The position numbers and the translations under genes are program-made. From Elymus sibiricus (taxonomy: Eukaryota; Streptophyta; Magnoliopsida; Poales; Poaceae), in the NCBI GenBank assembly GCA_039707655.1, contig CM077676.1:426351379-426415378 (forward strand): 64,000 bases of DNA, written 5' to 3'. Within the stretch, counting starts at the first letter, position 1, and each line of letters opens with the position of its first letter. The notes below the pieces were generated by a model. That model made no database searches, was not told the origin of the DNA, and saw nothing but the letters and a program-made list of their open reading frames with translations. This document shows, piece by piece, positions 49,462 through 62,100 of the stretch.

Positions 49462-50736
49462 GGACGCCATCTGTGCCACTTTCGCGGCTCCGGCCGCCAT
49501 CCGTGCCGCATGCGCTGTTACCGACGCCATCCTAGCTGCGTCAGCTGCTGCTCTCGCCGTCTTGTACTCTCTGAGCAGGTTGATCTCATTCTTCTTCCAC
49601 TCAAGCCACTTTTTGCCTTCCACATCCAAGAGGATTGCGTCCGTCAACATTATCCTCGAACCCTCCGTGTCTCGAGCAAGTTGCAACCTCTCCTTTTAAA
49701 GCTCCATTGATCCGAAAGTCTGTGCCTTCTTGAGCTCCCATTTGACATACACATCTTGCTTCTCCAAGTCTATCTTCTCCCACTCAATTTTCAACTTGTT
49801 GTTCACCCTCTCCCGGTCCCAATCCATCCTCTCTTTTTGCCCATCCAACATGATCTTGTACCTCTCCTCTTTCTTTTCCTCCCTCATGGAAAAATGCCCG
49901 TCCATGTGGTGGACATTTTACTTGCCGCAGCGTCACGGACGGCTCTCCCCTTCTCCCACTTGTTTCCCATCACTTGCCAGTTATTCATTGCCACGGTGGC
50001 TCATCCATTCTTCCCTACAATTTCGTCCTCTTCGTCATCCAATCCAATGGATTGATGGGAGGATTGAGCCATCATTTTTCTTCAACCTCTTGTTGTCGTT
50101 CTTGAGGTCATCCACAAGTTGTATCCACTTTGCTTTGCCATTCAATTTCATCCAACAATGGCTAAAACTGAAATGCTTCTTCTCGGCTTGTTGGTAAAAA
50201 GTGGCAGCCAATACAATTTATGAAACAATATGCAATCATGAGAATGCGAAAGAAAATGATGACAAAACGAAGCAATTCAAATGATGGCACGAAGCAATTC
50301 AACTCACGTGACTTGTGACTCCAATTCCACTTTGATTCCAAGCCAACCACGGAAGCATAGTAGCCAACAAACTTGTTCAGGTTGTCTTGGGTGACGGACC
50401 ATCTATATAAAAGAGAGGCCACATTGCGGGTGGTATTGATAGGATGCGTCTCCAAATATTCGTTGAGTTCATAATAATGCTTGTGTATCTTTTCCCAATA
50501 CTTGTTGCCCTTTTGCTCCGTTCCACATATAGGGTCCATGGTTGTGGCCAACCAAGACTCAACCAACAAAACATCCTGAAAGGTTGTGAATGCCGACATA
50601 CTGCCTTGGGTACGTTTGACGTTTTTTCTTGGAAGCGCGCGATGTGCCCCAATATCGTACCTAGGACAATTGGCATCCCCAAGTTATATTCCATAGGATC
50701 CGTAGGTTCTTGACCCTCATTGATCATGTCCAACAT
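49462..50736 (-). pseudogene. PIF/Harbinger ORF1-like (Myb/trihelix plus NAM-associated tail), arm 2 copy
   Basis: Reading from 50736 downward there is ARFQEKTSNVPKA, then the trihelix-like DVLLVESWLATTMDPICGTE...KIHKHYYELNEYLE...LLYRWSVTQDNLNKFVGYY. After a region of breaks comes the charged coiled-coil tail (REEKKEERYKIMLDGQKERM at about 49890; MEWKKNEINLLREYK-like at about 49600) and a final Ala-rich stretch with stop at about 49453. Frames change at least three times. In intact PIF/Harbinger elements the ORF1 protein is the Myb-like partner of the DDE transposase, and no transposase is present here. The first exon lies at 54350-54794, now separated by a CACTA insertion. Confidence 0.6.
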
Positions 50737-50761
50737 GAAATTGTCCTAAAATGATCATGCA

Positions 50762-53700
50762 CACTATAGGAATCAGGGAATTTTCCGTCAGACCAGGACA
50801 GACGGCAAAGGATGATAACCTGACAGTAAAGTGTTTGCCGACTGCAGACTGACAGCAAAGAGTGTCGTCAAAGAATAAATCGGCAAAGTAATTATTTGTC
50901 ATTTGCTTTTTGTCGGGCTGACGACAAAGGCTTTGCCGTCAACTGTTGCGGGCCTAATGGAAAAGAAAAGCACTTGACGACCTAGCGCCCTAACGGATGG
51001 TGTCGAGTATTTGTCGTCTGTGCACCATCAGATCTTTGCCATCAGTTTGCAGACGACAAACATGTCGGATATTTGTCGTCAGCCTGCAGACGGCAAACTT
51101 GTCATATCTTTGCCGTCAGCCTATAGCGGCAAAGAAGTACACTGACGGCAAACTATAGCCAGGCGATAAAACAGGTGGACGACAAAAATTATCAACGACA
51201 AGAATATGTGCTTGCGTTGCATAAGGATGCTAGGGGGGGGGGGGGGGTTGAGGGGAATAACAAACATGGGCCGACAACTATATGTGTTTGACACCATACC
51301 AAACGGATTGAACCCATCGAGTCTGATGGTGACTCGTACATTCTTTGCCTCTTTTGCTTTCTGATGATGTATTCGATCGAAATGCTACCATGCTTGGGCA
51401 TCCGATGGATGTATCATCATCGGTCTCCCACGATCATCCTTTTCGCGTCTTATCCCATCTTTATGCCATGTCATCTGTTTAGCCGTCTCTTCGTTCATGT
51501 AAAGCCGTTGAATTCTTGGCAGGATTGCAAGATACCGTAGAACACTTGCGGGGACTTTACTCTGCTTCTTCTCACCATCACCGAGGTCTTTCTCGACATA
51601 CCTAGAGGAACCACACACGGCACAATACTTGTCGACCGCATACTCTTTCCTAAATAAGACACATCCATTTGGACAAGCATGTATCTGCTCATAGGGCATC
51701 TTAAGTACACGGAGGATTTTCTTCTCTTCATATCAACTTTTAGCCATAGAGTGACCTTAAGGGAGAAAGCGACTTAAAACGGTCACCATCGAATGAAAGC
51801 AATCTCTGCTCATGTTGTATTGGGTCTTCAGAGACATTACTTGTGCGATGGCATCCAGCTGACAAAGTTCTGTGTACTTGTGAAGAGGTTGTTGTGACGA
51901 ATTCAATATTTCTATGTAGACCCTCGCAGATTCCTCCGGTTCTTCCTCTCCCTCTTCACGTGCATCGTTGTAGTAAGCTACCATGTCAGCGATCCGGGTA
52001 CCATTGTCGTCGATGCGCTGACGCACCGCCTCCTCTCTTGTACGTTCAGACTCGCCATGAAAGGTCCATCGGGTATAGTTAGGCTTAAACCCATTCTTCT
52101 GTAGGTGTCGACCCATTATCTTCCTTGACTGTTCTCTACGATTGTCGCACTTCAAGCAGGGGCACCAATTTTTTCTCTGGCCATGAGCAAATGTCGCCTC
52201 CATGAATTCATTGGTCTTCCCAAACCATTCATCGATCATTCCAACCTGACTTGGGTGGCCAGTGTACATCCACACACGATCACCCATACTGGTACTTGCA
52301 CTGACGGTAGGGGCACCAAATTCATATTCATCAATTTATGTAAAATGTAATTGTGACTACATACACAATTAATTACTTTTGCCATATTATTTATGTTTTA
52401 TTTATTACCATACAAGGGGAATGGGCATTCATGGATTGAATCCTATCTCTAATAGGGTCCTAATCCCACCCGAGTACGTGTAGATTGGGTTCGTTTCCAT
52501 GCTCTATTCTGGACTGAGGCAAAATTTCGGCAGCACCTCCCCGCTATTCTCCAGATACACGTGTCGGCAGCAAGCCGATAGAATATGTTCCCGGAGAACA
52601 ACGGGGTGGCGCTGCCGAAATTTAGCCTCGGACCAAAGTAGAGCATGGAAAGCGAACCCAATCTACACATACTCGGGCTTTGCGTGGAAAACATGGAAAA
52701 TTCGAAAGGGTCACGGTTATAAATATACAAAGACATGCATATTTATAGATGTAACCTTTTCGAACGGGAGACGCCTAGGTTACGACTTGACACGAAAATA
52801 AAATCTAGTGGCATCGGCACGACGACTGGAACAGAGCAAATAGGGGAGGGGGGGGGGGAGATGACAATTGAACTCACCCTTGATGTAGACCGTAGAGGAA
52901 ATAGTCGTGCAACGACGGCAACGCCAATGGGATTAACGGTGCACCTGGAGGTGAAGAGAAGCTACTGCACATGTAAAGAACCGGCACAACCAACATAAGA
53001 AATGACACTGGAAACCTCATCCATCAATCATGATAATGCTAACAGCAGCAGCATCACAAGCACAACACGCAGAGCAAGCAGCAGCATCATAAGCAAAAAT
53101 TTGGCTGTGATATGTAGTAAACAGCAGCAAGCAGAGAAAGCAACAACAGCAATAGAGCATCTATCCAACAACATTTGACACTAGCATTGACAATCGAACA
53201 TCAATTCAACAATACCATTTGACAGTAGACAAAAAATTGTATTTAGCACCATTAACAAACACCTAGTCCATCTAATAAAATCATCTATCAATTCGTCCAT
53301 CCATCCATCTATCCAACATCAATCTATCAGTTTATCCAAATTAGCATACACAAATGATAGGAACAAAGAGACGAGGGAGAGGAATGCTCACCGTGGGCTT
53401 CTCGAAGGAGACCACCGGCGACTGGTTGGCTCAAAGGAGAGGGGTTGCCTGCTGCATCAGCGTCCAACCCGAGCAGGAGCTAGCTACCTTGCTGCTGGAG
53501 TCAACGGAGGTGGTGGCCGGTGGAGGTGTGGATCGGGAGGAGGGCTGGAGGAGGTGGGGGTAGTGGAGGAGGGTTAGGGCGCGGTGGTGGAGTGGTCTGC
53601 AGAGGAGGGGGAGGGCGCGGTGAGGAAGGAGCTCTGGCGGTGGTGTAGTAGAGTTCGGGAGGAGGGGCGCTGTTGAGGGATGCAGTGGAGGAGGGGCCGG

Positions 53701-54224
53701 CACAGGATGAGCTGATGGAGGAAGGGCTGGCGACGTCGCTAGCGGCGACATCCCTGGAGCACGGCCACGGCGCTCGAGGTCCAGCCAGCGGGTCGAGAGA
53801 GAGAGGCACTGAGGTTCGACCGGGTGGATAAGGCGAGGTTTTTTTTTCTAACGCTTCAACCAGGTGGGTAAGGCGAGAGGGGTAATTTTCTTATTTTTCT
53901 TTTTTCTAATTTCTAACTCTTTGCCGTCACTTGGTCGGAAGCAGACGACAAAGGTCCATCTTTGCAGATAGTCAGGGCAAGACTGTCGGCAAACCCAACT
54001 CGCCGTTTAATTTCTGTTAAAAGTGTCAGGTTTTCTTTGTCGTCATCTTTTGTCTCTCTTTGCCATTAGTTTTCTCTATTCTTTGCCGACAGTTATAAAC
54101 TGCCGTCACTTTTTCCTCTATTTTGCCGTCAGCAGCGGACAGAAATTGGTCTTTGCCGTTAGGCTGGACGAAAAGCTGACGGCAAACACCTCAACTGATG
54201 GCAAATTTCCTGATTCCCGTAGTG
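50762..54224 (-). mobile_element. CACTA transposon with truncated transposase (3463 bp)
   Basis: The ends CACTATAGGAATCAGGGAA and TTCCTGATTCCCGTAGTG are imperfect inverted repeats. Sub-terminal TTTGCCGTCAG / CTGACGGCAAA motifs fill both flanks. The flanking triplets GCA and ACA agree at two of three bases. Inside lies the N-terminal half of a TNP2-like transposase on the - strand, then GC-rich non-coding DNA (53350-53820). Arm 1 lacks it but has a solo LTR within about 2 bp of the same site. Confidence 0.88.
51230..52287 (-). pseudogene. En/Spm TNP2-like transposase, 5' part only
   Basis: The first frame begins MGDRVWMYTGHPSQVG, followed by WCPCLKC and GRHLQKNGFKPNYTRWTFHG: the transposase-associated zinc-binding domain of CACTA transposases. 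After a frame break at about 51740 come PYEQIHACPNGCVLF, DKYCAVCGSSRY and AKQMTWHKDG (start of the transposase family 21 domain). A stop follows at about 51385, then DGFNPFGMVSNTYSC and FVIPLNPP in the same direction. The rest of the catalytic domain is deleted. A 15-base poly-G run at about 51233-51247 marks the junction area. It is inactive. Confidence 0.85.
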
Positions 54225-54298
54225 ACATATGCAACAAATTGATCCAATGACATATGCAACTAATTGAACCAATGACATATGCAACAAATTTATCCAAT
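54225..54298. repeat. Short tandem repeat, arm 2 copy
   Basis: These are ACATATGCAACAAATTGATC-type units, the reverse-complement counterpart of 8975-9040, directly abutting the CACTA end. Confidence 0.7.
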
Positions 54299-54349
54299 GG
54301 CACGGCGAATAACGAAAGAATCGATCGAACTAGCAATGAAAAAATGTAC

Positions 54350-54794
54350 ATTGTTCTGCTGGGACATTCCGTCGATCAGGACCTGGGTAGACCGGGCACA
54401 GCCGCTGTCGTGCTTGTCCTCGCTCATTGGAGTTGCGATGAGTCGCACACAGTCTCTTCCACCTCTAGTTGCGTCCAGGCATCCAGAATCCTCCACTTGG
54501 ACGTGGATCGTTGTCAGGAGCGAGCGAGGCGGTTGGCGGCTTCTTTGTCGATAGCAGGGCAGAATCTAGCGGGGCGGTCGGGCGCAGCGGAGTGGACGCA
54601 TCCACGTCAATGTCCACAACCTCCTTGGCTAGAACTTACTTCGCTGCCGCTTCCCGCTCACGTTTCCGGGTGTGCCACTCCCTCCGGGTGACGTTCTTCA
54701 CCTTGCAGCTCACCCCAACAGACGGAACCCCCACAGACGACACCGAGGCACCATTCCTGCTGGCAGTGGGGGACGGGGTACCTGACGATGACAT
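54350..54794 (-). pseudogene. First part of a DNA-transposon ORF (SSSGTPSP type), arm 2 copy
   Basis: An open frame of 52 codons starts at 54794, MSSSGTPSPTASRNGAS, and becomes basic (TRREWHTRKREREAAAK) before TAA at about 54636. After a shift, EVVDIDVDAST and STQVLIDGMSQQNNVHF are seen. It is better preserved than the arm 1 copy at 8469. It is probably exon 1 of the trihelix-like transposon gene at 49462-50736. Confidence 0.5.
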
Positions 54795-55439
54795 ATAGGG
54801 TGGCGGATGGGGCCGACGGCGGGGACAGGGGAGAAAGGGTAGAGGATGGCGGCGACTCGGGCGCGGGAAATGGAGGGCAGGCGCGGGAGGAGGGCGGTGG
54901 ACTTGGTCGATTTGGTGGAATTTGAGGTGGGTCCGGTACAATCCGATGTGGCGGACACGCCTGGGCACGTCCGGGACTCGTCATATCTGCCCCAGATATG
55001 AGCTGGTAATGTGGGGTGTCAGTCAGCCCGGATGTATAAGGCCAGTTTGAGGGGGGCCGCTGGGTCATGATTTTGTGACCGGTCACTAACCGGGTCGTCT
55101 TCCCGGACGTATAGGGGTGTTTGAGGAGCCCGACTGTAGATGCTCCTAACACCCTGCACTGTACAGGGTCAGACCTTGAATCATAATAATGTAGGGAATC
55201 AATGGAAGACGGCGGTTTGGCTAAAACAGTCCACAACATTGCCAATAACACATTCGCTAAGAAAAAGGAAAGAGACCAATTTGTTAAAAACCATCCAAAA
55301 CATCGTTACTAGAGTGCTAGCGTTACGAAGAAAGTACAGTTTTGGACCCCTCTGATGCTTAAGTATGGCCAAGAAAGCCAATTTGAGCGCCACCGACTAA
55401 GGGGCTATATTTACCATATGATTAATTAGAAACTACACC

Positions 55440-55590
55440 ATCCGTTCACAAATAAAAGATGTTCTAACTTTTTTGTGAATCAGATGTATATAGACACGTT
55501 TTAGTGTGTTTATTCACTCATTTCAGTCTATACCTAGTCTATATTGAAATATCCAAAACATCTTATTGTTGTGAATGAGGGGTGTGTTAG
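55440..55590. mobile_element. Stowaway-like MITE (arm 2 copy)
   Basis: CATCCGTTCACAAATAAAAG and GTGAATGAGGGG are eroded ends of the same insertion seen at 7674-7819. Confidence 0.6.
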
Positions 55591-55863
55591 TGTGGGCTAC
55601 GTGGAATGTAACCAACGGGTTAAATATCAACTGGGTCCAAAGTCATGCGCATGCATGATAAGCACCCCAACATGGAGACTCCTATAGAGACTACTGTAAA
55701 AAAGTTTTTTTGCTGAGTGCCCAGAAAACAAGGCTAAACCTGATTTAAACTCGGCACAATGTTTGGCAAGTTCAACTTTCGGTTTAGGGTACTCAGCCCA
55801 CACCCTTCAAGCAAAGGCCTTATTGCCGAGCTCCAGCCATCAGGGACTCGGCAGAAAAAAGGC

Positions 55864-57433
55864 TGTGGGATCGAGGAGATGGGTCTAGAGGGGGGGGGGG
55901 TGAATAGACACTTAACCAACCAAAGTTGCAGTATTTAATTTGTCTTGGAACTTAGGAAGGTTTTGGCACAAGTTAAGGCAACTCCAATACTTTCTGCACA
56001 TGCATATCTAGAGATTGAGCAGCGGAAATAGTAAAGCATGCAAGTGTACGGAAAGTAAGGAGGTAGAGTATGGAAGATCAAACGCAATGAAGACATGGTG
56101 GTTTTTGGCGTGGTTCCGATAGGTGGTGCTATCGTACGTCCACGTTGATGGAGACTTCAACCCACGAAGGGTAACAGCTGCGCGAGTCCACGGAGGGCTC
56201 CACCCACAAAGGGTCCACGAAGAAGCAACCTTGTCTATCCCACCATGGCTTACGTCCACGAAGGACTAGCCTCACTCGGGTAGATCTTCACGAAGTAGGC
56301 GATCTCCTTGCCCTTACAAACTCCTTGGTTCAACTCCACATCATGTCGGAGGCTCCCAAGTGACACCTAACCAATCTAGGAGACACCACTCTCCAAAAGG
56401 TAATAGACGGTGTGTTGTTGATGAACTCCTTGCTCTTGTGGTTCAAATGATAGTCTTCCCAACACTCAAACAACTCCTCATAGATTTGGCTATGGTGGAA
56501 GAAGGATTTGAGTGGAAAGTAACTTGGGAAAGGCTAGAAATCAAGGTTCAAATGATTGGATTGGAATGTCTTGATCTCAACACATGAGTAGGTGGTTCTC
56601 TCTCAGAAAATGTATGGTGAAAGTGTAGGCACGTTCTGATGGCTCTGCTTACTGAGTAAGAAGTGGTGGAGGGGTATATATAGCCTCCACACAAAATCCA
56701 ACCGTTACACACTTTTGACCCAACTCGATGGCACTGATCAGAAATCTCGGTGGCACCGAACTATGTAAAAGATATGAACGTTAGGAATCTCGGTGGGACC
56801 GACTGTAACAACTCGGATGGTCCGATGTGCAATGGTTAGGGCAAACCTCATCTCGTTGGCACCGATTGCATCAACTCGGTAGGACCGAAGTGAAGCAATA
56901 AGTCAACAGAGACTTGGCAAGCCATCTCGGTGAGACCGAAGTAAGTGCAAACGATTACAGAGAGTTGGCAAGGCCATCTCGGTGGGACCGAGATCCATAT
57001 CGGTGGATCCGATTTGTTAGGGTTTTGGCAGTGGCTAAGTCCAGATGAACTCGGTGGCTCCGGATAGAGAATTTCGGTGGGGCCGAGTTGGAATGTAGGT
57101 TTTGGACATATTTGGATGGAGATAGTGGTTGAGGGTTTTGGAGTACTGTCACTAAGCACTTGAGCAAAAAGACCATTAAGCAACACCTCATCCCCTTTTA
57201 ATAGTATTGGCTTTCCTGTGGACTCAATGTGATCTTGGATCACTAAACCAAAAATGTAGAGTCTTGAGCTTTTGCCAATCCATGTCCTTAGCATTTTGAA
57301 GGGTTCCACATCCTCTTGTCCATGCCACGCCATTGCTGAACTTGTCTAAAATATACTAGATAGAAACATTAGTCCAACAACATGTATGTTGGCATAAATT
57401 ACCAAAACCACCAAGGAAGCAAATGTGCTTTCA
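55864..57433 (-). repeat. 3' LTR of the Sirevirus-like element (1570 bp)
   Basis: On the - strand it starts TGAAAGCACATTTGCTTCC, after the PPT AAAAAGGGGAAGA, and ends CGATCCCACA. The + strand start TGTGGGATCGAGG is repeated at 63094. It includes a field of CTCGGTGGGACCGAG-like palindromes (56730-57080). Confidence 0.9.
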
Positions 57434-59105
57434 ATCTTCCCCTTTTTGGTAATTGATGACAACATACATCAAAGCTTTAAATAAATATTTAGCAGAAGTT
57501 TGTATGAAAGCTTTGAAGGAAACATGTAACATGTATGAGCTCCCCTGAACTCCCCCTGAAGATGTGCATATAACATGATGATATCACATGGGAAATATAC
57601 ATGCAACATGTACCTTGGCTATATGCATCAGAGCAATATGTAAGACATTTAGGTATCCACATGTCCATGATTTTTTCCTTGCAAACAATGTATACTAGCA
57701 AGAGGTCAATCATGTACATGGGTGTGATGCATATACTTACCTTGAAGTTCTTGATCAAGTATCTGAAGAAATACACTTGAGAAAATAAGGTTAGATAACA
57801 CAAGATATTTTCTTCAAGAAAAGACACAAGATCAACAAGAAACCAAGATAGGGATGACATGTAGAAGAGAGTATCACTAGGTGAATACTTTTTTGAAGCA
57901 GACATGTCCCCAAAAGAAATAGTTGTCTCCCCTTAAGGAACTTTCTCTCCCCCCTGAATCTGACATGGGATATTGGGAGCAGGTAGGGGTGATAAAACTA
58001 AAGCAATCAAAAACACCAAAGCAACTGGAATCATGTTTCTCCCCTCTTAGAAACATGTAGCATTCTCTCCTCTTGTAAGGTGCATCTATTTTGTAGTGTT
58101 AAGCTTTGATGTATTCCTCTCTCCCCTTTGACATCAATTTCCAAGAAGGGACTTAAAGGTTGTTGGTCTAGATGCAATTAGAGGATAAGAATCATTGAGT
58201 GGAGCGGGATCAGAAAATCTCAGAAAGTGTTTGACAGAAAGCTCCTTAGAGCAGCCAAGTCGGTGACTCCGAGTTGTAACAATTCGGTGAAACCGAGTTT
58301 GGTGCAAAGGATCTTTTTGTCAACTCAGCTCACTAGGCAAAGGAATTCTCACAAAGATTTGCAATGAATTTGCTGCGAAACTAGCTAAAAGAAAAGAAAC
58401 AAAGAAAAGTCTAGATGAAGTTTTTTTTGTTGAAATAGAAACACTCTAGCAAGAAGAGAACATGCAAAAGAAACACTAGAGAACTTCATCTAGATGGGTC
58501 GGCGACTAGGTCACCTATGTTAGAGTATATTGACTTAGGAGTCAAGTGAGAACACTTGATCATAGGTCATACTCATCGTTTAAGCTCAAAATGGGGTTGC
58601 CATTTTTCCTTTAAGCATTTCAATGTATTCACATCTTGTTGAGTTGCTTCAGCTCATGTCTTTGAGTAAAGCTTCTCTAAGATGTGAGAACTTACATTGG
58701 GTTTTGGTGGTGATGTCTATCATGTAGTTGAACTTGAAGTGGATGCTCATGAGTTGAAGTTTGGAGCTATCCTATCATGTGTAGTTCATCTTCCTACATG
58801 GGTTAGATTTGCAAGGAACAACATGTATATCCAAAATGACAAGAATGAAGCATAACTCAAATATTGTCAAGGATATGTTTAGCTTGTCTCGTTCCTTGTC
58901 CCACCAACAATTGTTGATACTTGGGTTTTACAAGATTGCTTATGATAAGAGTGAGATGCAATCTTGTGACGTGATGCTTGTCCGAGTACCTACAAAAGGT
59001 AAGATACAATACAAGGGAGCAAAGTGTCCAAGATATAATATAATCATGAAAGTATCATGGATTAGTCAAGAATGCTCATGCCCTTGTATGCATCTACATG
59101 AACCT
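57434..59105 (-). other. 3' non-coding region with multiple polypurine tracts
   Basis: Purine runs on the - strand (pyrimidine runs on +: TCTTCCCCTTTTT at 57435, CTCCCCTGAACTCCCCC at 57540, CTCTCCCCCCTG at 57946, TTTCTCCCCTC at 58039, CTCTCCCCTTTG at 58120) repeat over 0.7 kb. This is a recognised Sirevirus feature. A 138-aa frame (57905-57489) shows no env-like signal or domain, and I do not call a gene. Confidence 0.65.
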
Positions 59106-62100
59106 CTAGTTCACGTTTGAAGCATCAATGATGTTCAACTCACTTCTCAAGTGACAAAACACTTTCTCATCAAGGGGTTTGGTAAAGATGTCCGCCAATT
59201 GTTTGTCGGTACGAACATGTTTAAGGTCAATGTCACCTTTCTCAACATGATCTCGAATGAAATGGCGACGAACCTCAATATGCTTAGTTCGAGAATGTTG
59301 CACGGGATTGTGTGCAATCCTAATAGCACTCTCATTGTCACATAGTAATGGTACATGTCTCACATGCACATCATAGTCTTTAAGAGTTTGTGTCATCCAT
59401 AGTAATTGAGCACAACATGATCCCGCGGCAATGTATTCCGCTTCGGCAGTAGATAGAGATACCGAGTTTTGTTTCTTGGAGGAACAAGACACACGAGATC
59501 TACCAAGAAATTGACATGTACCCGAAGTGGATTTTCTGTCAACCTTGTCTCCGGCATAGTCCGAATCGGAATAGCCAACAAGATTAAAAGAAGATCCTTT
59601 GGGGTACCATATGCCAAAGTTTGGTGTATGTAACAAGTATCTCACAATTCTTTTCACGGCCTTAAGGTGACACTCTTTTGGTGCCACTTGGTGTCGTGCA
59701 CACATGCACACACTTAGCATAATGTCGGGACGGGAGGCACATAGATATAGCAATGAACCAATCATAGATCGATAAACCTTTTGATCAACCGGTTTGCCAT
59801 CCTTGGTCAAGTCAAGATGTCCACTCATGGGCATGGGGGTTTTCATACCTTTACTTTCTTGCATGTTGAACTTCTTGAATAAGTCCTTGGTATACTTTTG
59901 TTTGAGAAACAAAGGTACCCTCCTTAGTTTGATTGATTTGCAAACCAAGAAAGAATTTGAGTTCACACATCATAGACATCTCGTACTTTTCCGACATCAA
60001 CCTTCCAAACTTTTCACTAAAAGAGGGGTTAGTAGATCCAAAGATAATATCATCAACATAAATTTGGCATACAAATAATTCTCCATTAACCCTCTTAGTG
60101 AACAAAGTTGAATCAATCTTCCCAATTTCAAAACATTTTTCAAGAAGGAACTTTGTCAAGCATTTGTACCAAGCTCTAGGAGCTTGTTTAAGACCATAAA
60201 GAGCTTTACGAAGTTTGTACACATGATTAGGTTTCTTGGGATTTTCAAAGCCGGGAGGTTGTTTAACATACACTTCCTCCTCAATTTCACCATTTAAGAA
60301 AGCACTTTTAATATCCATTTGGTAAAGAGTGATATCATGGTGATTGACATAAGCAAGTAAAATGCGAATGGACTCAAGTCTTGCAACGGGGGCAGAGGTC
60401 TCACCATACTCCATACCTTCGACTTGTGTGTAACCTTGTGCTACGAGACGAGCCTTGTTGCATACAACTTGTCCATCTTCATCTTGCTTATTCCGAAACA
60501 CCCATTTGGTTCCAATAATGTTTTGCTCATCTTTAGGCTTCTCAACCAACGTCCAAACTTGGTTCCTCTGAAAGTTGTGTAGCTCCTCGTGCATTTTAAT
60601 TCACCCAATCAGGGTTCTTGAGAGCATCTTCCACCTTCATAGGTTCAACACTAGAGATGAATGAGTATTTCTCACAAAAGTTAGCTAAACAAGATTTAGA
60701 GCGAGTGATTCTCCCGGATTGGATATCTCCAAGTATTTGTTCGACGGGATGATCCTTGTCGATTCTTGCTCTAACTCGAGATAGCTTTTTCTTGGGTTGT
60801 GGTGAGGCTTCCTCGTCGTCATCTTCTTCTTCTTCTTCGTTGACATTGTCGTTGTTGTCGTTGTTCGCTTGTGGAGGTGGAGAAGGAGGTTGAGGTGGAT
60901 CATCCCTCATTCCCATCGTCTTGACGTGTTCCACTTGTGGATGCCTCCATATCAACTTGTTGTTCACCTTGATGTGAAGTTGGGGCTTCCAGTTGAATAG
61001 ACGAGTTACTCTCCTTTACTTCCACGGGGCGAATCTTGCCAATGGACAAGTCTTGGATTGCTTCCGTTGGTTCTTGATCTCCTACATCAATTGGCAATTG
61101 CTCGACATGCGAGCCGTTAGTCTCATCAAACTTCACATCTACCGTCTCTTCAACTTTTCGAGTGAAGTTGTTGTAGACACGGTAAGTGTGAGAGTTCGAT
61201 CCATAACCAAGTAGGAAACCTTCATGAGATTTAGGAGCAAATTTTGAACGACAATGCTTATCAAGAATGTAACATTTTGAGCCAAATACTCAAAAGTATC
61301 CAACTTGTGGATTGTTACCGGTGAGCAGTTCATACGCCGTTTTACCAAGAAGCTTGTGAAGGTAGAGTCGGTTTGTTGCATGACAAGCTGTTTCAACTGC
61401 TTCTGCCCAAAAGTGTTTTGGCGTCTTGTATTCATCAAGCATTGTTCTTGCCATCTCAATAAGTGTACAGTTCTTCCTCTCAACAACTCCATTTTGTTGA
61501 GGTGTGTACGTAGCCGAGAACTCGTGTGAAATACCCTCCTCATCAAGAAAGGTGTCCACATTTGCGTTCTTGAACTCCGTTCCATTGTCACTCCGAACCT
61601 TCTTGATTTTCACTTCAAATTGATTTTGAACCTTTCTTGCGAAGTTCTTGAAGATCTTTTGTACCTGCGATTTGTCATCGAGAAAGAACACCCACGTAAA
61701 TCTGGAAAAATCATCAACAATGACCAAACCGAAAGAGTTACCACCAAGACTCTTATAGGAGTTGGGACCAAAAAGATCCACATGAAGTAGCTCGAGTGGT
61801 CTCCTCGTGGTCATAATGTTCTTCACGGGATGGCTTCCTCCAACTTGTTTTCCTTCTTGGCAAGCACTACAAAGTCGATCTTTATCAAATATAACATCTT
61901 TCACTCCAAGAATGTGATCTCCTTTAACAAGTTTATCAAGGTTACGCATGCCAACATGTCCAAGTCTCCTATGCCATAACCAACCTTTAGAAGATTTGGC
62001 AATTAAACATGTTCGAGGTTGGGATCTCTTAGTGAAATCAACAATGTATAGATCACCTCTACGAATGCCAGTAAAGACCATATTATGATTATCTTGACGA

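Larger units (their letters stand above)
37979..55856 (-). repeat. Arm 2 of the giant inverted duplication (partner 7388-31080)
   Basis: This is the reverse-complement counterpart of arm 1; block pairs are listed there. Arm 2 carries its own later additions: a SINE at 42903-43024, about 1.6 kb at 44870-46510, about 0.6 kb at 47260-47890 and a CACTA at 50762-54224. It also has about 1 kb at 48720-49730 that arm 1 lacks. On the outer side it is cut by a Copia starting at 55864. The AAGGC flanking that Copia matches GCCTT in arm 1 (about 7390), so homology probably resumes beyond the window. Confidence 0.9.

Noticed and set aside
53354..53830. Pro/Ser-rich ORFs in both strands
   Set aside because: The region is low-complexity GC-rich DNA inside a CACTA element, with no conserved domain.
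57489..57905. 138-aa - strand ORF 3' of the Sirevirus pol as an env-like gene
   Set aside because: No signal peptide, transmembrane pattern or similarity to the Sirevirus env-like protein could be seen. It is more likely non-coding sequence.
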